From assembly GCA_016110215.1 (NCBI GenBank), contig JADWQD010000019.1, positions 1-64,000 of the forward strand: DNA of 64,000 nucleotides, written 5' to 3'. Positions 9,237-19,890 of the stretch are shown piece after piece. Source of the DNA: Capronia americana (lineage: Eukaryota > Ascomycota > Eurotiomycetes > Chaetothyriales > Herpotrichiellaceae). Numbering within the stretch: the first letter of the stretch is position 1; each line of letters starts with the position of its first letter. The notes below the pieces were generated by a model. It was not told the origin of the DNA, searched no databases, and worked only from the letters and a program-made list of their open reading frames with translations. Made by a program: the position numbers and the translations under genes.

Positions 9237-10904
9237 TCAAGCCCGTCGCGAATGCAACTGCCAGTTCCATCTGGCTCGAAGCACCGCAAGTCCGCCGCTC
9301 TGGGTCTCAACTGTTCGCCCGCGGCCTCGATCGTTACAATCGGTGGAATTCATTGACTGAAGAGACCAGTCCTCAGGCCTTGGATTGCGGTAGTCCTCCG
9401 CACCGGGAGGAAGGACAGTACTCTGTTCAATCTCGACCATGGTGTCGTCGTCGGGTTCTGCAAATGTCCACCACATGCCAAAGTGACCATCTGAATCTCT
9501 CGTGGCGACGGCGGCATCGGCGTTGTGAGCGATCCATTTGTCATATGCTGCACAGCGAGCGAGGTGGTACTGGTACACCTTCCGGTCGAAGCCCGCGCTT
9601 CTGTCCGTTGAGATGAAAGCCTCCTCCTGTGGCCACAGCGGCCGACAGAATTCCGATAGATGATGGAAGAATATGCCTTTGAACGTCTGACCATCTTGGC
9701 TGCACCAACCACGGTGGTCGCAGAACTCTTCCATGACCCCAGCTCGACCAAGACCCATCCATGTTGGGTCGCTGTTGGGCCACCCAGTGGCCCGAATCAC
9801 AGTCTCCACCAGAGCATGGCCGTCCTCCAGGTAACTTCTTGCCCCCGTAGCCAGCCAAAGTCCCCGACTAGCCGAGAGAATAACACCCTGATTGTAAGTG
9901 TAGACCATGGGGTCGAGTTCGTCACAATTCCCAGTCCCAGGGTTGATCGTTCCGTTCGGATATCGGTGCCATCCAGTGATATGGAAGCCGTCTTGATAGA
10001 GTCCAGACCGCCAGCTCCGCATATGGCTCCCCATGAGCCATCTGTAGCTCTTGACGGCGTTCTCCAAGTACAACGGATCATGGGGCTTAGAAAAGCCGTC
10101 CGAACCCTGTATCAGATAGGGCGAAGTATTGTTATCGCCCGGGTGGTAGAGATACATGGCAATGCTTGCTGCTGCAAACAGCTCGTTTGTGATGGCGTTC
10201 TTGTACGGGGTCAGGTACGGATTCCAAGTCATACCGCCCCCACACAGTGACTCGTCCCATCCAGCTGATGCCAAGTCGTAAAAGATGCGAGCGCGGTGAG
10301 CCGCCATGGGGCCAATTTGTAGGCCATGCCATCCAATGCCAGAGTCCGAATGCCTCCCAGATTGTATGAAGTCCCAATGTTTCAAACTGTACATTTCCGC
10401 AAATTTCAAGTTCTCGAGCCAGCCAAGAACAACCCACAGCATATCGTCGTAAGCTTGATTTCGTAGTCCAAAGGCGTTCTCGCCAAAGTAGAAGACGGTG
10501 ATGTGAGAGTAATATCGATCTACGATGTTCTGCCACGAGAGCATATCCGAGCAGGTGGACATGGCGGACGCATCTAAGGAGGAAACAATGCTGGCAAGTG
10601 TCGCGGAGATATGGGTGCCCATGACGGCCGCTGTCCAGTCAATGGCGTTCGGCCAGGTGCCTGTGAAGATGTCGAAATATGAATCTTGCATGACTTCCAA
10701 CGCGTCCAGCATGTCGCCAAGGGCTTGCGGGAGACTGGCGGTCCATGTTCCCGTCGTCTTCCCTTCTCTTGAGTGTGGTGTCAAATCCTTCTGCTCAGCG
10801 ACCCCAGGTTTGTCCCGAAAGCCATACGGGCTCTTTTCGATCGTGGCACTGAGCGCAAGCCCAGTGCAGTGGAAGAATGCATAGAGAACGGTGATTGCGT
10901 GCAT
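9237..10904 (-). CDS. Secreted GH76 alpha-1,6-mannanase-like protein
   Basis: Intronless, 555 residues. Residues 1-20 form a signal peptide (hydrophobic VLYAFFHCTGLALSA). The mature part shows the GH76 (alpha/alpha)6-barrel pattern: the catalytic double aspartate in QAYDDMLWVVLGWLE, the CGGGMTWNP segment, ELFAAASIAMYLYH, TYNQGVIL, GVMEEFCD, FKGIFFHHL and the terminal GRTVETQSGG. GH76 enzymes act on alpha-1,6-mannan backbones; the yeast relatives Dfg5/Dcw1 link GPI proteins to wall glucan. Unlike those, there is no hydrophobic C-terminal tail for a GPI anchor (it ends in a polar, basic stretch), so a free extracellular enzyme is inferred. Several N-glycosylation sites (NNTS, NGTI, NSTD) are visible. 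A small downstream exon carrying an anchor cannot be excluded. Confidence 0.9.
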   Translation of the reverse strand: MHAITVLYAFFHCTGLALSATIEKSPYGFRDKPGVAEQKDLTPHSREGKTTGTWTASLPQALGDMLDALEVMQDSYFDIFTGTWPNAIDWTAAVMGTHISATLASIVSSLDASAMSTCSDMLSWQNIVDRYYSHITVFYFGENAFGLRNQAYDDMLWVVLGWLENLKFAEMYSLKHWDFIQSGRHSDSGIGWHGLQIGPMAAHRARIFYDLASAGWDESLCGGGMTWNPYLTPYKNAITNELFAAASIAMYLYHPGDNNTSPYLIQGSDGFSKPHDPLYLENAVKSYRWLMGSHMRSWRSGLYQDGFHITGWHRYPNGTINPGTGNCDELDPMVYTYNQGVILSASRGLWLATGARSYLEDGHALVETVIRATGWPNSDPTWMGLGRAGVMEEFCDHRGWCSQDGQTFKGIFFHHLSEFCRPLWPQEEAFISTDRSAGFDRKVYQYHLARCAAYDKWIAHNADAAVATRDSDGHFGMWWTFAEPDDDTMVEIEQSTVLPPGAEDYRNPRPEDWSLQSMNSTDCNDRGRGRTVETQSGGLAVLRARWNWQLHSRRA

Positions 10905-11540
10905 CGTGGCCTCGGGAATTCGTCAAGCATGGTCGCATAAAGAGAGTCAGTCGGCCGGACACAGGCGGGGGGCTGCTAGAAAGCAATGACCAAGACAGCA
11001 GAGTAAGGATACATCTCAAACCAACTCAACGGGGAATGCCACGAGGAAAGAGCCTTGTGATCATTCTCGTGAGGATTTGACGCAGGGAGGAAGATGGTGC
11101 GCTCGGCGTGAGCGGCCAACGAGCCCAAAGGAAGCGATTCCAGGCTTTCCGACACAGCTAATGACAGGGACTGGCATTGTGGAGGTCACGTCGTCAGGCC
11201 GTAAGCGCGGGCTGTGGACTGCAAGGAACAGAGGTTGCAGAGCCAAGAAAGCACGTTATCGATGCCACCTGACCTCGATCCCCACGATTAAAATCATGCC
11301 TGCGTTCGCGACCCCTGCAGCAGCAACCGGCTCTATTCCGTGCTTGACCGCTCATTTCAACCTGCCTCTGCACTTCAGCCACTTACTTATATACGAGGGA
11401 CGACGCTGTGCTCCATGCTTGCCGCTTTCTGTATCCATTAGTGGTACGGCGCCGTTACGAAGACAAGTCGTCAGTACCGTATCAAGGAGGGAAGAGCTAT
11501 GAAGCCTATCTTTCTAATAATTATCCGAGATTCACTTACC

Positions 11541-11637
11541 TTAGGTTGATCAGGACCTAATTATGGCTGAAGTCCTCCTACTGTAGCTACCGGTTAACCA
11601 GCACTCACAGCAAGAAAATAACTTAGGTTCAACCTAA
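11541..11637. repeat. Paired TTAGGTT/AACCTAA palindromes
   Basis: TTAGGTT occurs at 11541-11547 and 11623-11629. ACCTAA follows each, at 11555-11560 and within 11631-11637. The second pair is a perfect 7-nt inverted repeat with a 1-nt spacer. This could be a short element end; the origin is unknown. Confidence 0.4.
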
Positions 11638-11880
11638 AGATGAATTGAGAAAGCGCTAGAGCCCAGACGAAAGGGGCTGGAAACTAAGTGAACAAGAAGA
11701 GATGTGACCATGAGAAGAACGAAAGCGGAACAGGCACTTATCAGCTATAAGGCTGGAACTATCTGATGATCTTCTACAGCTACTACAGCTTCACTAGGAT
11801 ATCTCTTAGCGGAGACGTGAAGTGAAGCCTTACTCGCCCACGAGCAAAAAGGCCGCTGACGGACGAGCTCAAGAAGACAA

Positions 11881-11923
11881 AAACTCATCCACACAACCTC
11901 TGTATAGAGGTTGTGATGAGTTT
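11881..11923. repeat. 18-bp hairpin with GTAT loop
   Basis: The left arm is AAACTCATC (11881-11889) plus ACAACCTCT (11893-11901), with a 3-nt bulge CAC between them. The right arm is AGAGGTTGTGATGAGTTT (11906-11923). The arms pair perfectly apart from the bulge, around a 4-nt loop. No poly-T tract or coding context suggests a terminator. It may be a remnant of a mobile element or a structured RNA. Confidence 0.6.
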
Positions 11924-12759
11924 GCAACTGCTGCTCACATCTGATCGGGCTATATCCGGTGGTTAGAAACCAATGCCGGTCTACTCCCATCTCGCGGACA
12001 TCCTCAGATGAACGCCGATTTTGACTTCGTCAAGTAGGCAAACGAATTTGGCTTGTATCGAGGGTGCGGGTCGGTCGTTGTCGAGGTCGAAAGTCGATCT
12101 GATCGTCTCGGTTAGGACGGAGGGAGCGGGATTCGAACTCGAGGACTTGTCGTGGTTGTCGACGCAAGGATTCGTCTCTGGCATGCATTCTAGCCGGTGC
12201 TAGCTGACCACTACCAGTGAGGAATTGCATCAGGATTTTGGAGCTTCCAAATTATATGCAATTGATGGTTGAGTGAAGGGATGGATGTAATTGGCAGGTG
12301 AGGCGGTCTGGAAGTGAATATTCAGAATGCAACGAGGCTGGGCTCGGTACGGCGACCAAGGCTGGAAGTTCGTTTTATCGGTCGTTGGCGTTCAGAGATG
12401 TACATAGATTCACCATTTGCAGCCACACAGCCAGGCCGTGAGCATGAGGCAGGAGACTCAAGTCCGAAGAAACTCTTATTTCTTGCATATTTCTTGCCCG
12501 GTTAGTCTAGTTTCTGGCTGTAATTCCTGAGATCTATCGCGTATCTTCTCTTCCGCAGTGATATGCATTGACGTAGTATTGGTCCAGACCAGGCACTTGC
12601 TAAAGTTGAATCTGATTCTCCTTGGCCCCTTGTCCCTTGGCATTGCAATCAGCAATCACGACGGCGTGGTTGGATCTCGGCAATTCCAGCTCGGGCGTGA
12701 ACATCATCGAACGGCTTCGATATACTCACGCCAACGAGTTCCTTCCGGTGACTTCCCCC

Positions 12760-13794
12760 TTATCTCGTGAAGTTATCCAGTGGCGCCTCATGCTTGATCT
12801 CCTCCCAGATCTTATCGATCCCTTCGACCGCCTTGCTGCTCAAAGGTCCCTTCTCAATGCCCGAGAGCGTCTGCTCCAACTGTTCGACCGAACTGGCACC
12901 GACAATGATAGCATCGCCTTGTTCCTTCTTCAACGGGGAATTATATGTGACCCAGCGATAAGCCAGCTCGGCGCGGGTAACGCCCTCATCGCTGGCAATG
13001 GCTTCCCATTTCGACAGCGCGTCCAGGTATGATGGTTTCATGTACATCTCACGATACATGCCGTTGAGGGCATCGGGGGCGAACCGGCCCATGCCGTCTT
13101 TGATTTGCTGAGCGGTCTTAGTGAGGAATCCGCCGGCCAGAGGAGAGTAGGCATAGAAAGAAATGCCGAGTTTTCGGAGCACAGGGAACAGTTCCGTCTC
13201 CTGGCGACGTGCCACGGGGGAATAGTTGCCTTGGTAGACGGTTGGGAGCACGTAACCCTTCGCTTTGGCGATGTCGTAGGCCTTCTGGACGTCCTCGGGC
13301 GAGTAGTTCGACAGACCAAAGCGCTTAAAGACACCGGTCTTGTAGACTTCGTTGACGCCAGCAAGGGTCTCCTCGAGGTCGGTCTTGGCATCGGGACAGT
13401 GGATGTAGAAGATGTCGACCTACATGGTAAACGTAAAGAGGGTTAGCCTGGTATGCTCTCACTACCAAGGCCACTCGGGCATAAACAACCAACTCACCTG
13501 TTTGACCTTCAACTTCTCAATGCTCGACTTTGCCGAGTTGATGATATTCTCCTTGGTGGCCCAGCCAGGCTGCCACCCTCCCATCCACTTGGTGTCGATG
13601 ATGAATTTTTCACCGGCCTTCAGCTCACCAAGACGTTTCTCAGACTCCCCGTACAGCTGCGCGGAGTCGAGAGTGTTAACGCCATGCTTGAGGAGAATGT
13701 CGAAGGCCTTTTCGTTGTACGATGTTTCGATCCATGGCTCGCGATTGCCAATTGAGGCCGCACCGAATACGACCTTGAGCCCTTGAGATGCCAT
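12760..13794 (-). CDS. Aldo/keto reductase, AKR7 (aflatoxin-aldehyde reductase) type
   Basis: Two exons, 13794-13498 and 13419-12760, with a 77-bp intron and phase 0, give 318 residues. The enzyme reduces aldehydes with NADPH in the cytosol. Catalytic tetrad residues are visible: Asp and Tyr in LDSAQLYGESE, Lys in IIDTKW and His in FYIHCPD. GLSNYSPEDV, FYAYSPLAGGFLT and the C-terminal cofactor block (AIIVGASSVEQLEQTL) are typical of the AKR7 branch. The physiological substrate is not evident; dialdehydes and succinic semialdehyde are substrates of characterised relatives. No aflatoxin-like biosynthetic genes are nearby, so the name reflects homology only. Confidence 0.93.
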
Positions 13795-15531
13795 GATGGG
13801 TGAGTGAGTGGTGGACAGGTCGTTGAACAGTAGTTGAACAATGCTACAAAGTCAATTGAGGAGGGTTGGCGTGGATGTCAAGTTGCGATATCAGCTCTTT
13901 ATGTACTGATGTGGAGAGACACCACCGGCGCACTACCGATGACACGAATCAGACTAAAGGGGAAGGAGAATTGAAAAGAAGGTCAAATCCGAGCCGCGAA
14001 TACGTGACGTCGATAGAGGAGTTAAACCATGTCGCTTGAGTTTGGACTTTTGAGCTTCTACCTGAGGTTGCCCGGGCACCTGTTCTTAGTTGCACAGGCG
14101 CCCGTTCCCCCTGCGCCCGTGTCCTCTATTTGTAAGTATCTGTCCTGGATCTCGCAGCCAGGCTGGAGTAGAATAGTGACCGCCCCGGCTGGAGTCATGG
14201 ACCTGCCCGTGTGGCTTGTCCGTCCATGAAGTGCCGCGACTCTGATTTGTCATCAGCGAAGTCACGAATCTCCTCGTCAGGCATGGGGCGCGTACGCAAG
14301 AGATGGACACATTCCATTTCGGTAGTTATTGCCCTGCCCGCGTGTGAGCAATCAGACTCAACCCAGCGTGTCGTTGGAGGGGCATCGAGGGGCAGGAGAA
14401 AGCCTCAGCGGCCTCGGCAGCGGGACCTTGCAGTCGGACCAAATCATTCATCCGGCCGTCGTGCGAGCGTCTTCTGAGTGAAAGTCAGAGTCTGTCTGTG
14501 ATTGGCAAAGCGATATCTCCGAAGACAGCGACCACTGCCACCCGACAGCGACAGTCCTCGAAACCATCCTCCATCGGGCGAAACACTGCGAGACTGATCG
14601 TCACCACTCTCCGTGGCCTTAATACTGTTGGCAGTACTGGCGTTATGCAGCCTCGCACGGCCTCGTTAGGCCATTGCCAAGTGATTTTACAAAGAAAATC
14701 TCACATGTGTTCGTCCGCATTGGAGGTGATTTGAAATCAGCGCGATCCACGACCGGGTATAGGAGAGTTTGTGCGGAGGACAAGCAAATGTCGGTGTTCG
14801 AGTGGGAACTTCGAAACACTATTAGAGGACTCTATGCCCGTTCTCCCGGCGAGAGTTTGCCAGTACATATCCAACGCCGTTATTCTCGTTCCAGCCCACT
14901 GCTCCCCAAAATCATGAATGTGACTGTTTACCGCTCGCCGAAGCCTACGAGGGAGGATGGGCGTAGCGCGCAAAACCAGGACGCAAGGGACCAGAAATCT
15001 CTTCCACTAGAGAACTTGTAGAATTCGAGGCCAAAGCAGGGGCTTAACAATGCCGAAAGCCATCGATGAGAGCTGAGCACCTCGAAGGCAACAAGGACTC
15101 TGAGTGGACGTTCCGTCAGGCCAAAATACTGCTGGCGTTAACCAGTACCTGCCACTGTGAGCGCGTGTTTGCTTAGGCAAAGGTCTTGCATGCAACTGAG
15201 TGCCTGGCCTCGGGGGTTGGTAGCAGGTGATGAATGCATGTGTCAGAACGGAGGACAATTCACGGTTATTCCACCCCTGGCGTTCGTATCCAAACGCAAT
15301 CCCTTGACTGGTTCAACCCGGGACGTAGAAAGTGGTCGCAGGTCTTCCAAATTCCCTCGATAAGGCGAAATAGTTGTGACCTGGGGAGATTTCCACGAAT
15401 AGGATTAGTCTTGATATTGAAAGGAGACTCGTTGACTAGTCATTGGCTGCGAAAGCCATATAAATGTCATGTACAAGAAGTCCACACACGAAGCATCCAG
15501 TCCTCATATCACAGTCAAGTATGACTATCCA
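13795..15531. other. Gene-free stretch
   Basis: About 1.7 kb without a recognisable gene. All open frames are short and have no protein-like pattern I recognise. The last part is the 3' side of the Myb-like gene. Confidence 0.45.
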
Positions 15532-16385
15532 TCAATATCTGCGTCCATACGGGAAAGGATGAGGTCGACCACTGGCTGGGGTCCTCGTGATATGTGTCAA
15601 CGGTCCTGAAGGTGTCATTGCTGGGGGCTGGGACGGATGGGGGCCTCCAGTATAGTCCGGTGCCTCTGGCTGACGGCGTGCCTCGGGGCCTGTATGATCT
15701 TTGAGCCATGTTCCAGACAATGTGCGTGTTGGCCTACTGCCGTTCTGATGATGTAGCTCTCTTGAACCGCCCTGAGTTTCGCTCTCCGGCAAGGGTTTAG
15801 GCATCGACGTGCTTCGTTGATGGTGGAATGTATGTTGGAGGAAGGTCTGAAAGTTTGGCAGCTTGTGTTGATGTAGTAAATTGCCGCTGGATTGATCTTT
15901 CCGTTCTGGGGCGTCGTCGAAGCCGTTGTAGGCAGAGGTCTCGCCAGCGGAGGGGACTCCTGATAAGGAGGAACCATCGCTGTTTTCAGAGAGGTTGTCC
16001 TCGTCGCAATCCTCCGTCCGATGGCCATGGCCTTTGCGGCCAGTCGTCATGTGGTGATAATGAACTCGGCATGCCAGCTCTGACTTGTCCAAGCGGTGCG
16101 CGATGTTTTTGTAGGATAGTTTCTGGCCTTGAGTGCGACTCTGACGTAGAAAAGATTCCTATCCTCTATCAGTGAGGTTTCGAAGTTCGCGCGCACAATT
16201 CTGCTGACCTCTTCATCGGTCCAACATCGTATAAGTTTCCCTTGTCGAACTTTGTCTTTCCTTGACGGCTTGGGTGACTTTTGGATGCCTCGTGATTGTG
16301 AGCTTGACCTGCCTGTGGATAGAGGGGGGACCGGCGAAGGCATCACGGCTGTTGTATGACCACAGGGACAAGATCGCGACTTCAT
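15532..16385 (-). CDS. Myb/SANT-like DNA-binding protein
   Basis: Two exons, 16385-16209 and 16158-15532, with a 50-bp intron (GTCAGC donor, GATAG acceptor) in phase 0, give 267 residues. Splicing reconstitutes a compact helix-turn-helix: CWTDEEESFLRQS, then QKLSYKNIAHRLDKSELACR and VHYHHM, with the spacing of a single Myb/SANT repeat at about residues 53-95. The rest is low-complexity, rich in Ser, Pro, His and Gly. Such one-repeat proteins are widespread in Pezizomycotina and lack known functions; a nuclear DNA-binding role is inferred. The start at 16385 is the first ATG of the frame, and an upstream exon remains possible. Confidence 0.7.
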
Positions 16386-18833
16386 ACACTAGACCAGCCT
16401 CCTCGACGAACATGTGCGAGCATTGGAGCGATATTGGGTCTCGCTGTGTTGTCCCAAGATGCCGAAGGGGAATAGGGTACGTTCGCCTTGCTCTGAAAAT
16501 ATGACATCCCAGGTCGCACTTCGTCAACAGTTATAAGGGCAATCGGAAACGGAAATGCAGCTACAGTCTGCCTTTGCGTCTCGAGAAGGCAGATTCGATG
16601 TCGGCTCTGCAATTATGCAACCTGATGGTGACCATGTAAGAGTGGAGTTATTGGCCTCGTCCAAGGTGGGTGTTGGATTTTCGATCAGTCTGGAGAGAGA
16701 AATAGCCGCTGGTACCGTTGTCAAGTGGCTTGCATATGAGGTTAAGGTCAGTTGGGCCCTCTTCAGCGTGCAGATAGTGAGAAATGCAGGCATGGGTATT
16801 GGCGATTGGGATTGTGCAGCCGAACCATTCAGCCGATTGTCAAGCGGTCCTCGGGAAGGCACCCGTATACCCTTTGCAGGCCGGGCAGCGAACGGAAGCA
16901 CCCTACCCTACCCTCGTCAGTCAGCACAGCTTATGGCAACAGAATGGCCGTTCCCAATCCGAGAATGAAGGACTCGAAGTCCTTCAGTCTTTCCATTCAT
17001 CTCGGCCCCGCGGCTGAGGTTGCTATTAGAATAGGCCGACCGGCAAAGTTCAGCCACCCGGCGACTGGTGGTGTCGTTGACGCACATGTGAAATGTTCCG
17101 AGATAATCAAGGATTGTGCATTGGTTCATCTCGAGGACAGTGCGCCGTTTCGTGCTGAGAGTCTGCCTGAGAATGCCGCTGGCGAATGAGCAAGGGGCCC
17201 AACAAGCGCCAGAGCGAACTCCGGCGGCTAATTGCCGTTGCGAAGCCATACGACAGGGCCAATTCGACAGGGAATGGGAAGCCCACGGGTTGACGGCTGG
17301 GCCTCGAGAACGAATTCGACCAACGGTGCCCTCGACTATCGACGTTGTCCCGAGCCTGCAGCTGGGCTTGCTGGATGAGGATCAAGGAACAAGACGAGTG
17401 ATCCGCTGCGGGAGCATCCATCGCAGGGGATGCCGCACAGTGACCATTGTTGATTGCTCCATTGCTTCAATTCTCCGCAGCACCTTGTTCGGGCAGCTCC
17501 TATCGCTGTCGAGCGTGCGTGGAGCGACAAGGATGGGGAATTGCTGTAACCCTCGGAGTGGCTTTTTGTTTAGAAGCGGTTGTATGGTTGCGGCGGACTT
17601 CTAGTTCCTTTAGTCCCTTTAGTCCCACAGCAGTAACGGAAGTCACTTGCTGGTAGCCGGAAGTGTTTCGTTTCTCTCCATGTCCCCATGAAATCAAGGA
17701 CGCTGCCGTTGTTGTCGGCACAGACGTCGTTGTCGCAGGATGTTGATAGAAGATCGAAATGTCGGTGGAGACGCGTCTCTGAGACGTGACCAGGTCGCTT
17801 AACCGTGACGGCCTGTGCCTTCAAACTTGCCACGTTTGGGGGCGCTTTAGTAGTCGAAGCCCCAGCCACTAAAGAAGCCTAGGGAGCCCTAGAGGAGGCT
17901 CATCCGCCCTCCCCCGGAGGATCTCGAATCTAGATTTATATCGACCACTCGCTGGTGGGCAGAACGTGGGGGCGGAGGGCTTCGTAGCAGCGACGCCTTA
18001 CTCAGACGAGAAATCGCTGTCAACAATGAGGATGGCCGTTCGTGCGACTACTGGGGGCCCCAGAGCACTGTATGAAAGAGGAGTAGGACGGCGTCAAAGT
18101 CCTTCTTGGAGTTCGATATCACAGCTAGCGGTCGAGACTATTGAGGTTTGAGTGCAGTCTAGGACCATGGTTGTCGTGCAGAGGACGTGCGGAGAGCGTC
18201 CGTCCAAGAATTAGAGGCAGCTTCATGGCTGATCGCTTTGGGTCGGCACTACACTCGAACGAACGCAGCTTCCTCGATCTACATGCTGGGGAGCATCCCA
18301 TCTGATCTTAAGCAGCTCGCTTGCAAAGAACATGCCACAGCTCTGCGGAGGCATTCCATTTCAAATAGCCCCATGGTACGCCCGATGAAGTCGGGACAGG
18401 ATCCTCAATAGGTGCTACCAGCGGTTCTTGCCGATGTCTGGATTTATGCGTCCCGGGCTGATTATACGAGTTTGTCCAGTGTGAATGATCTCAACTACTC
18501 TATAGAAATCTGCAGCATGACAACGGCGAGGTCCAAGTGCAAACTACACAGTAGTCGAGAAGCGTCTGCGAGGTTGCGCAGGCCAAGACAATCTCCGAAA
18601 CGCATCCTCACTCCTCACTCCTTCTCAGCTCACCACCTCATCAGGCTGCACAATTCCTCGGAGGAGCCACGTATCACTTGACCTGCTGCTAATGGCGCTG
18701 AAGGCCTTTGGCTGATGCCTTGAGGAGATAAATTGCCATCTAAACACATCTTCCTGAACGGCCCTCGCTTCTCACATACATCGCTTTCACACCGGGAAGG
18801 ACCGCCGCTGCCGGTGATGTGCACGCAGCAACA
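16386..18833. other. Long region without recognised genes
   Basis: About 2.4 kb. Some frames of 100-160 codons are open (plus strand 16555-16968 and 17116-17604; minus strand 16524-16901), but they overlap one another, show no familiar domain, and I cannot choose among them. Left unannotated. Confidence 0.4.
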
Positions 18834-19890
18834 ATGAATATGAACATCTTCCGCATCCTGGGCGATGTATCGCATACAGCCTCGAAATGCATCCTCATAT
18901 GGGCAATTCATTCCAACAAGAGCTCTGAAGGTAGGAACGTTGCTGAGACTGACGTGCGACCATCATACTGATCATTCGCCAGGTGTCTCGCTGCTGACCC
19001 AGATCCTCTACATCGTTGTCTTCGTCACCCGATATCTCGATCTCTTTTGGGTCCCTCCCACATTATCATGGTGGAATTTCATTCTCAAGAACTTCTATAT
19101 CTGGTCGTCAATCTACATCATCATCCTGATGACCAGGGTCTTTGCACGGACGCGTGAGCGAGAAAAGGCCTGGAAATGGGGAGCCTACGCCACAGCTGCC
19201 TCTATGCTGGCTGCGCCTCTGGTCTGCCTCACGTTCAATGGCCCACGCCGGACCACATTCGTCGAAGTTCTATGGACATTCTCTATCATCCTCGAATCTG
19301 TCTGCGTTCTCCCACAGCTGATGCTCCTTCGCCAGACGACTGTCCCGACCGTTATTGATTCCTTCTACCTCGTCACCCTCGGCTCCTATCGAGCATTCTA
19401 TATCCTAAACTGGATCTATCGGTCATTCACTGCAACGAAACCAGATGCCATCTCGGTCATATTCGGCATAGTGCAAACTGCATTCTATATCGACTTCGCC
19501 TGGGTGTATTGGACGAGACAACGCGTCAAGCTCAGAGGAGGTGGAGTAGTGGATGCAGACGATATGCGGAAAGGCTGGCTAGTCAACAGAGTCATCAACC
19601 CCAATGGACAAGTGCCTGAGGAGGACCCCGAAGCCGGCGATGTTGAGCCTGATGCTGGTGGCCAGCCGCAACAGCCGAAAGTCAATCGATGGGGCGCACG
19701 AGGTATTTCGATATCGGCAGATGACACATTACAAGACCATGACAAGGGCAAGAGAGTGGCGAAAGGCTCAATTCCAGAGGCCAATCCCATGCTGGCGGAA
19801 GACGCTTTCGCAGACGAGGAAGACGACGTTCCGGACTTAGATGGTCCCGGAAAGAAGACGTTGAACAGCGATGGCGAATGGCGTGATTGA
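18834..19890 (+). CDS. ERD2: ER lumen protein-retaining (KDEL/HDEL) receptor with long tail
   Basis: Two exons, 18834-18930 and 18983-19890, with a 52-bp intron, give 334 residues. A second in-frame ATG at 18840 (MNIFRILGD) matches the usual family start equally well. The receptor cycles between Golgi and ER and returns HDEL/KDEL-tagged lumenal proteins. The seven-helix core is clear: ILGDVSHTASKCILIW, VFVTRYLDLFWV, YIIILMTRVFARTRERE, the Pro-containing SVCVLPQLMLLRQ, GSYRAFYILNWIYRS and YIDFAWVYW. The core ends near residue 225. It is followed by about 110 residues of acidic, Pro/Gly/Gln-rich cytosolic sequence (EEDPEAGDVEPDAGG, ADEEDDVPDLDGPG), whereas yeast Erd2 is about 219 residues in total. 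The tail could carry phosphorylation or coat-binding signals. Confidence 0.95.

Larger units (their letters stand above)
10905..12759. other. Gene-free island with inverted repeats
   Basis: About 1.85 kb with no recognised gene. From 11500 to 12000 the base composition is less GC-rich than the flanks, and short palindromes and a hairpin occur (11541-11637 and 11881-11923). This is compatible with the remains of a small mobile element, but no transposase frame is seen. Confidence 0.5.

Noticed and set aside
9660..10250. 196-codon plus-strand frame opposite the GH76 gene
   Set aside because: Antisense shadow with no family match.
12115..12205. tRNA-like minus-strand sequence with a perfect B-box core (GTTCGAATC) and an A-box-like segment
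   Set aside because: The T-stem pairs poorly, no acceptor stem can be formed and no 7-nt anticodon loop is present. At best a remote tRNA-derived relic, more likely chance.
16145..16160. Apparent frameshift in the Myb-like gene
   Set aside because: A 50-bp intron (16159-16208) in phase 0 explains it and restores the domain spacing.
16555..16968. Plus-strand frame of 137 codons
   Set aside because: Overlaps an equally long minus-strand frame, with no recognised domain, start context or splice partners.
17116..17604. Plus-strand frame of 162 codons
   Set aside because: Arg-rich composition without known motifs; competes with an opposite-strand frame of similar length.
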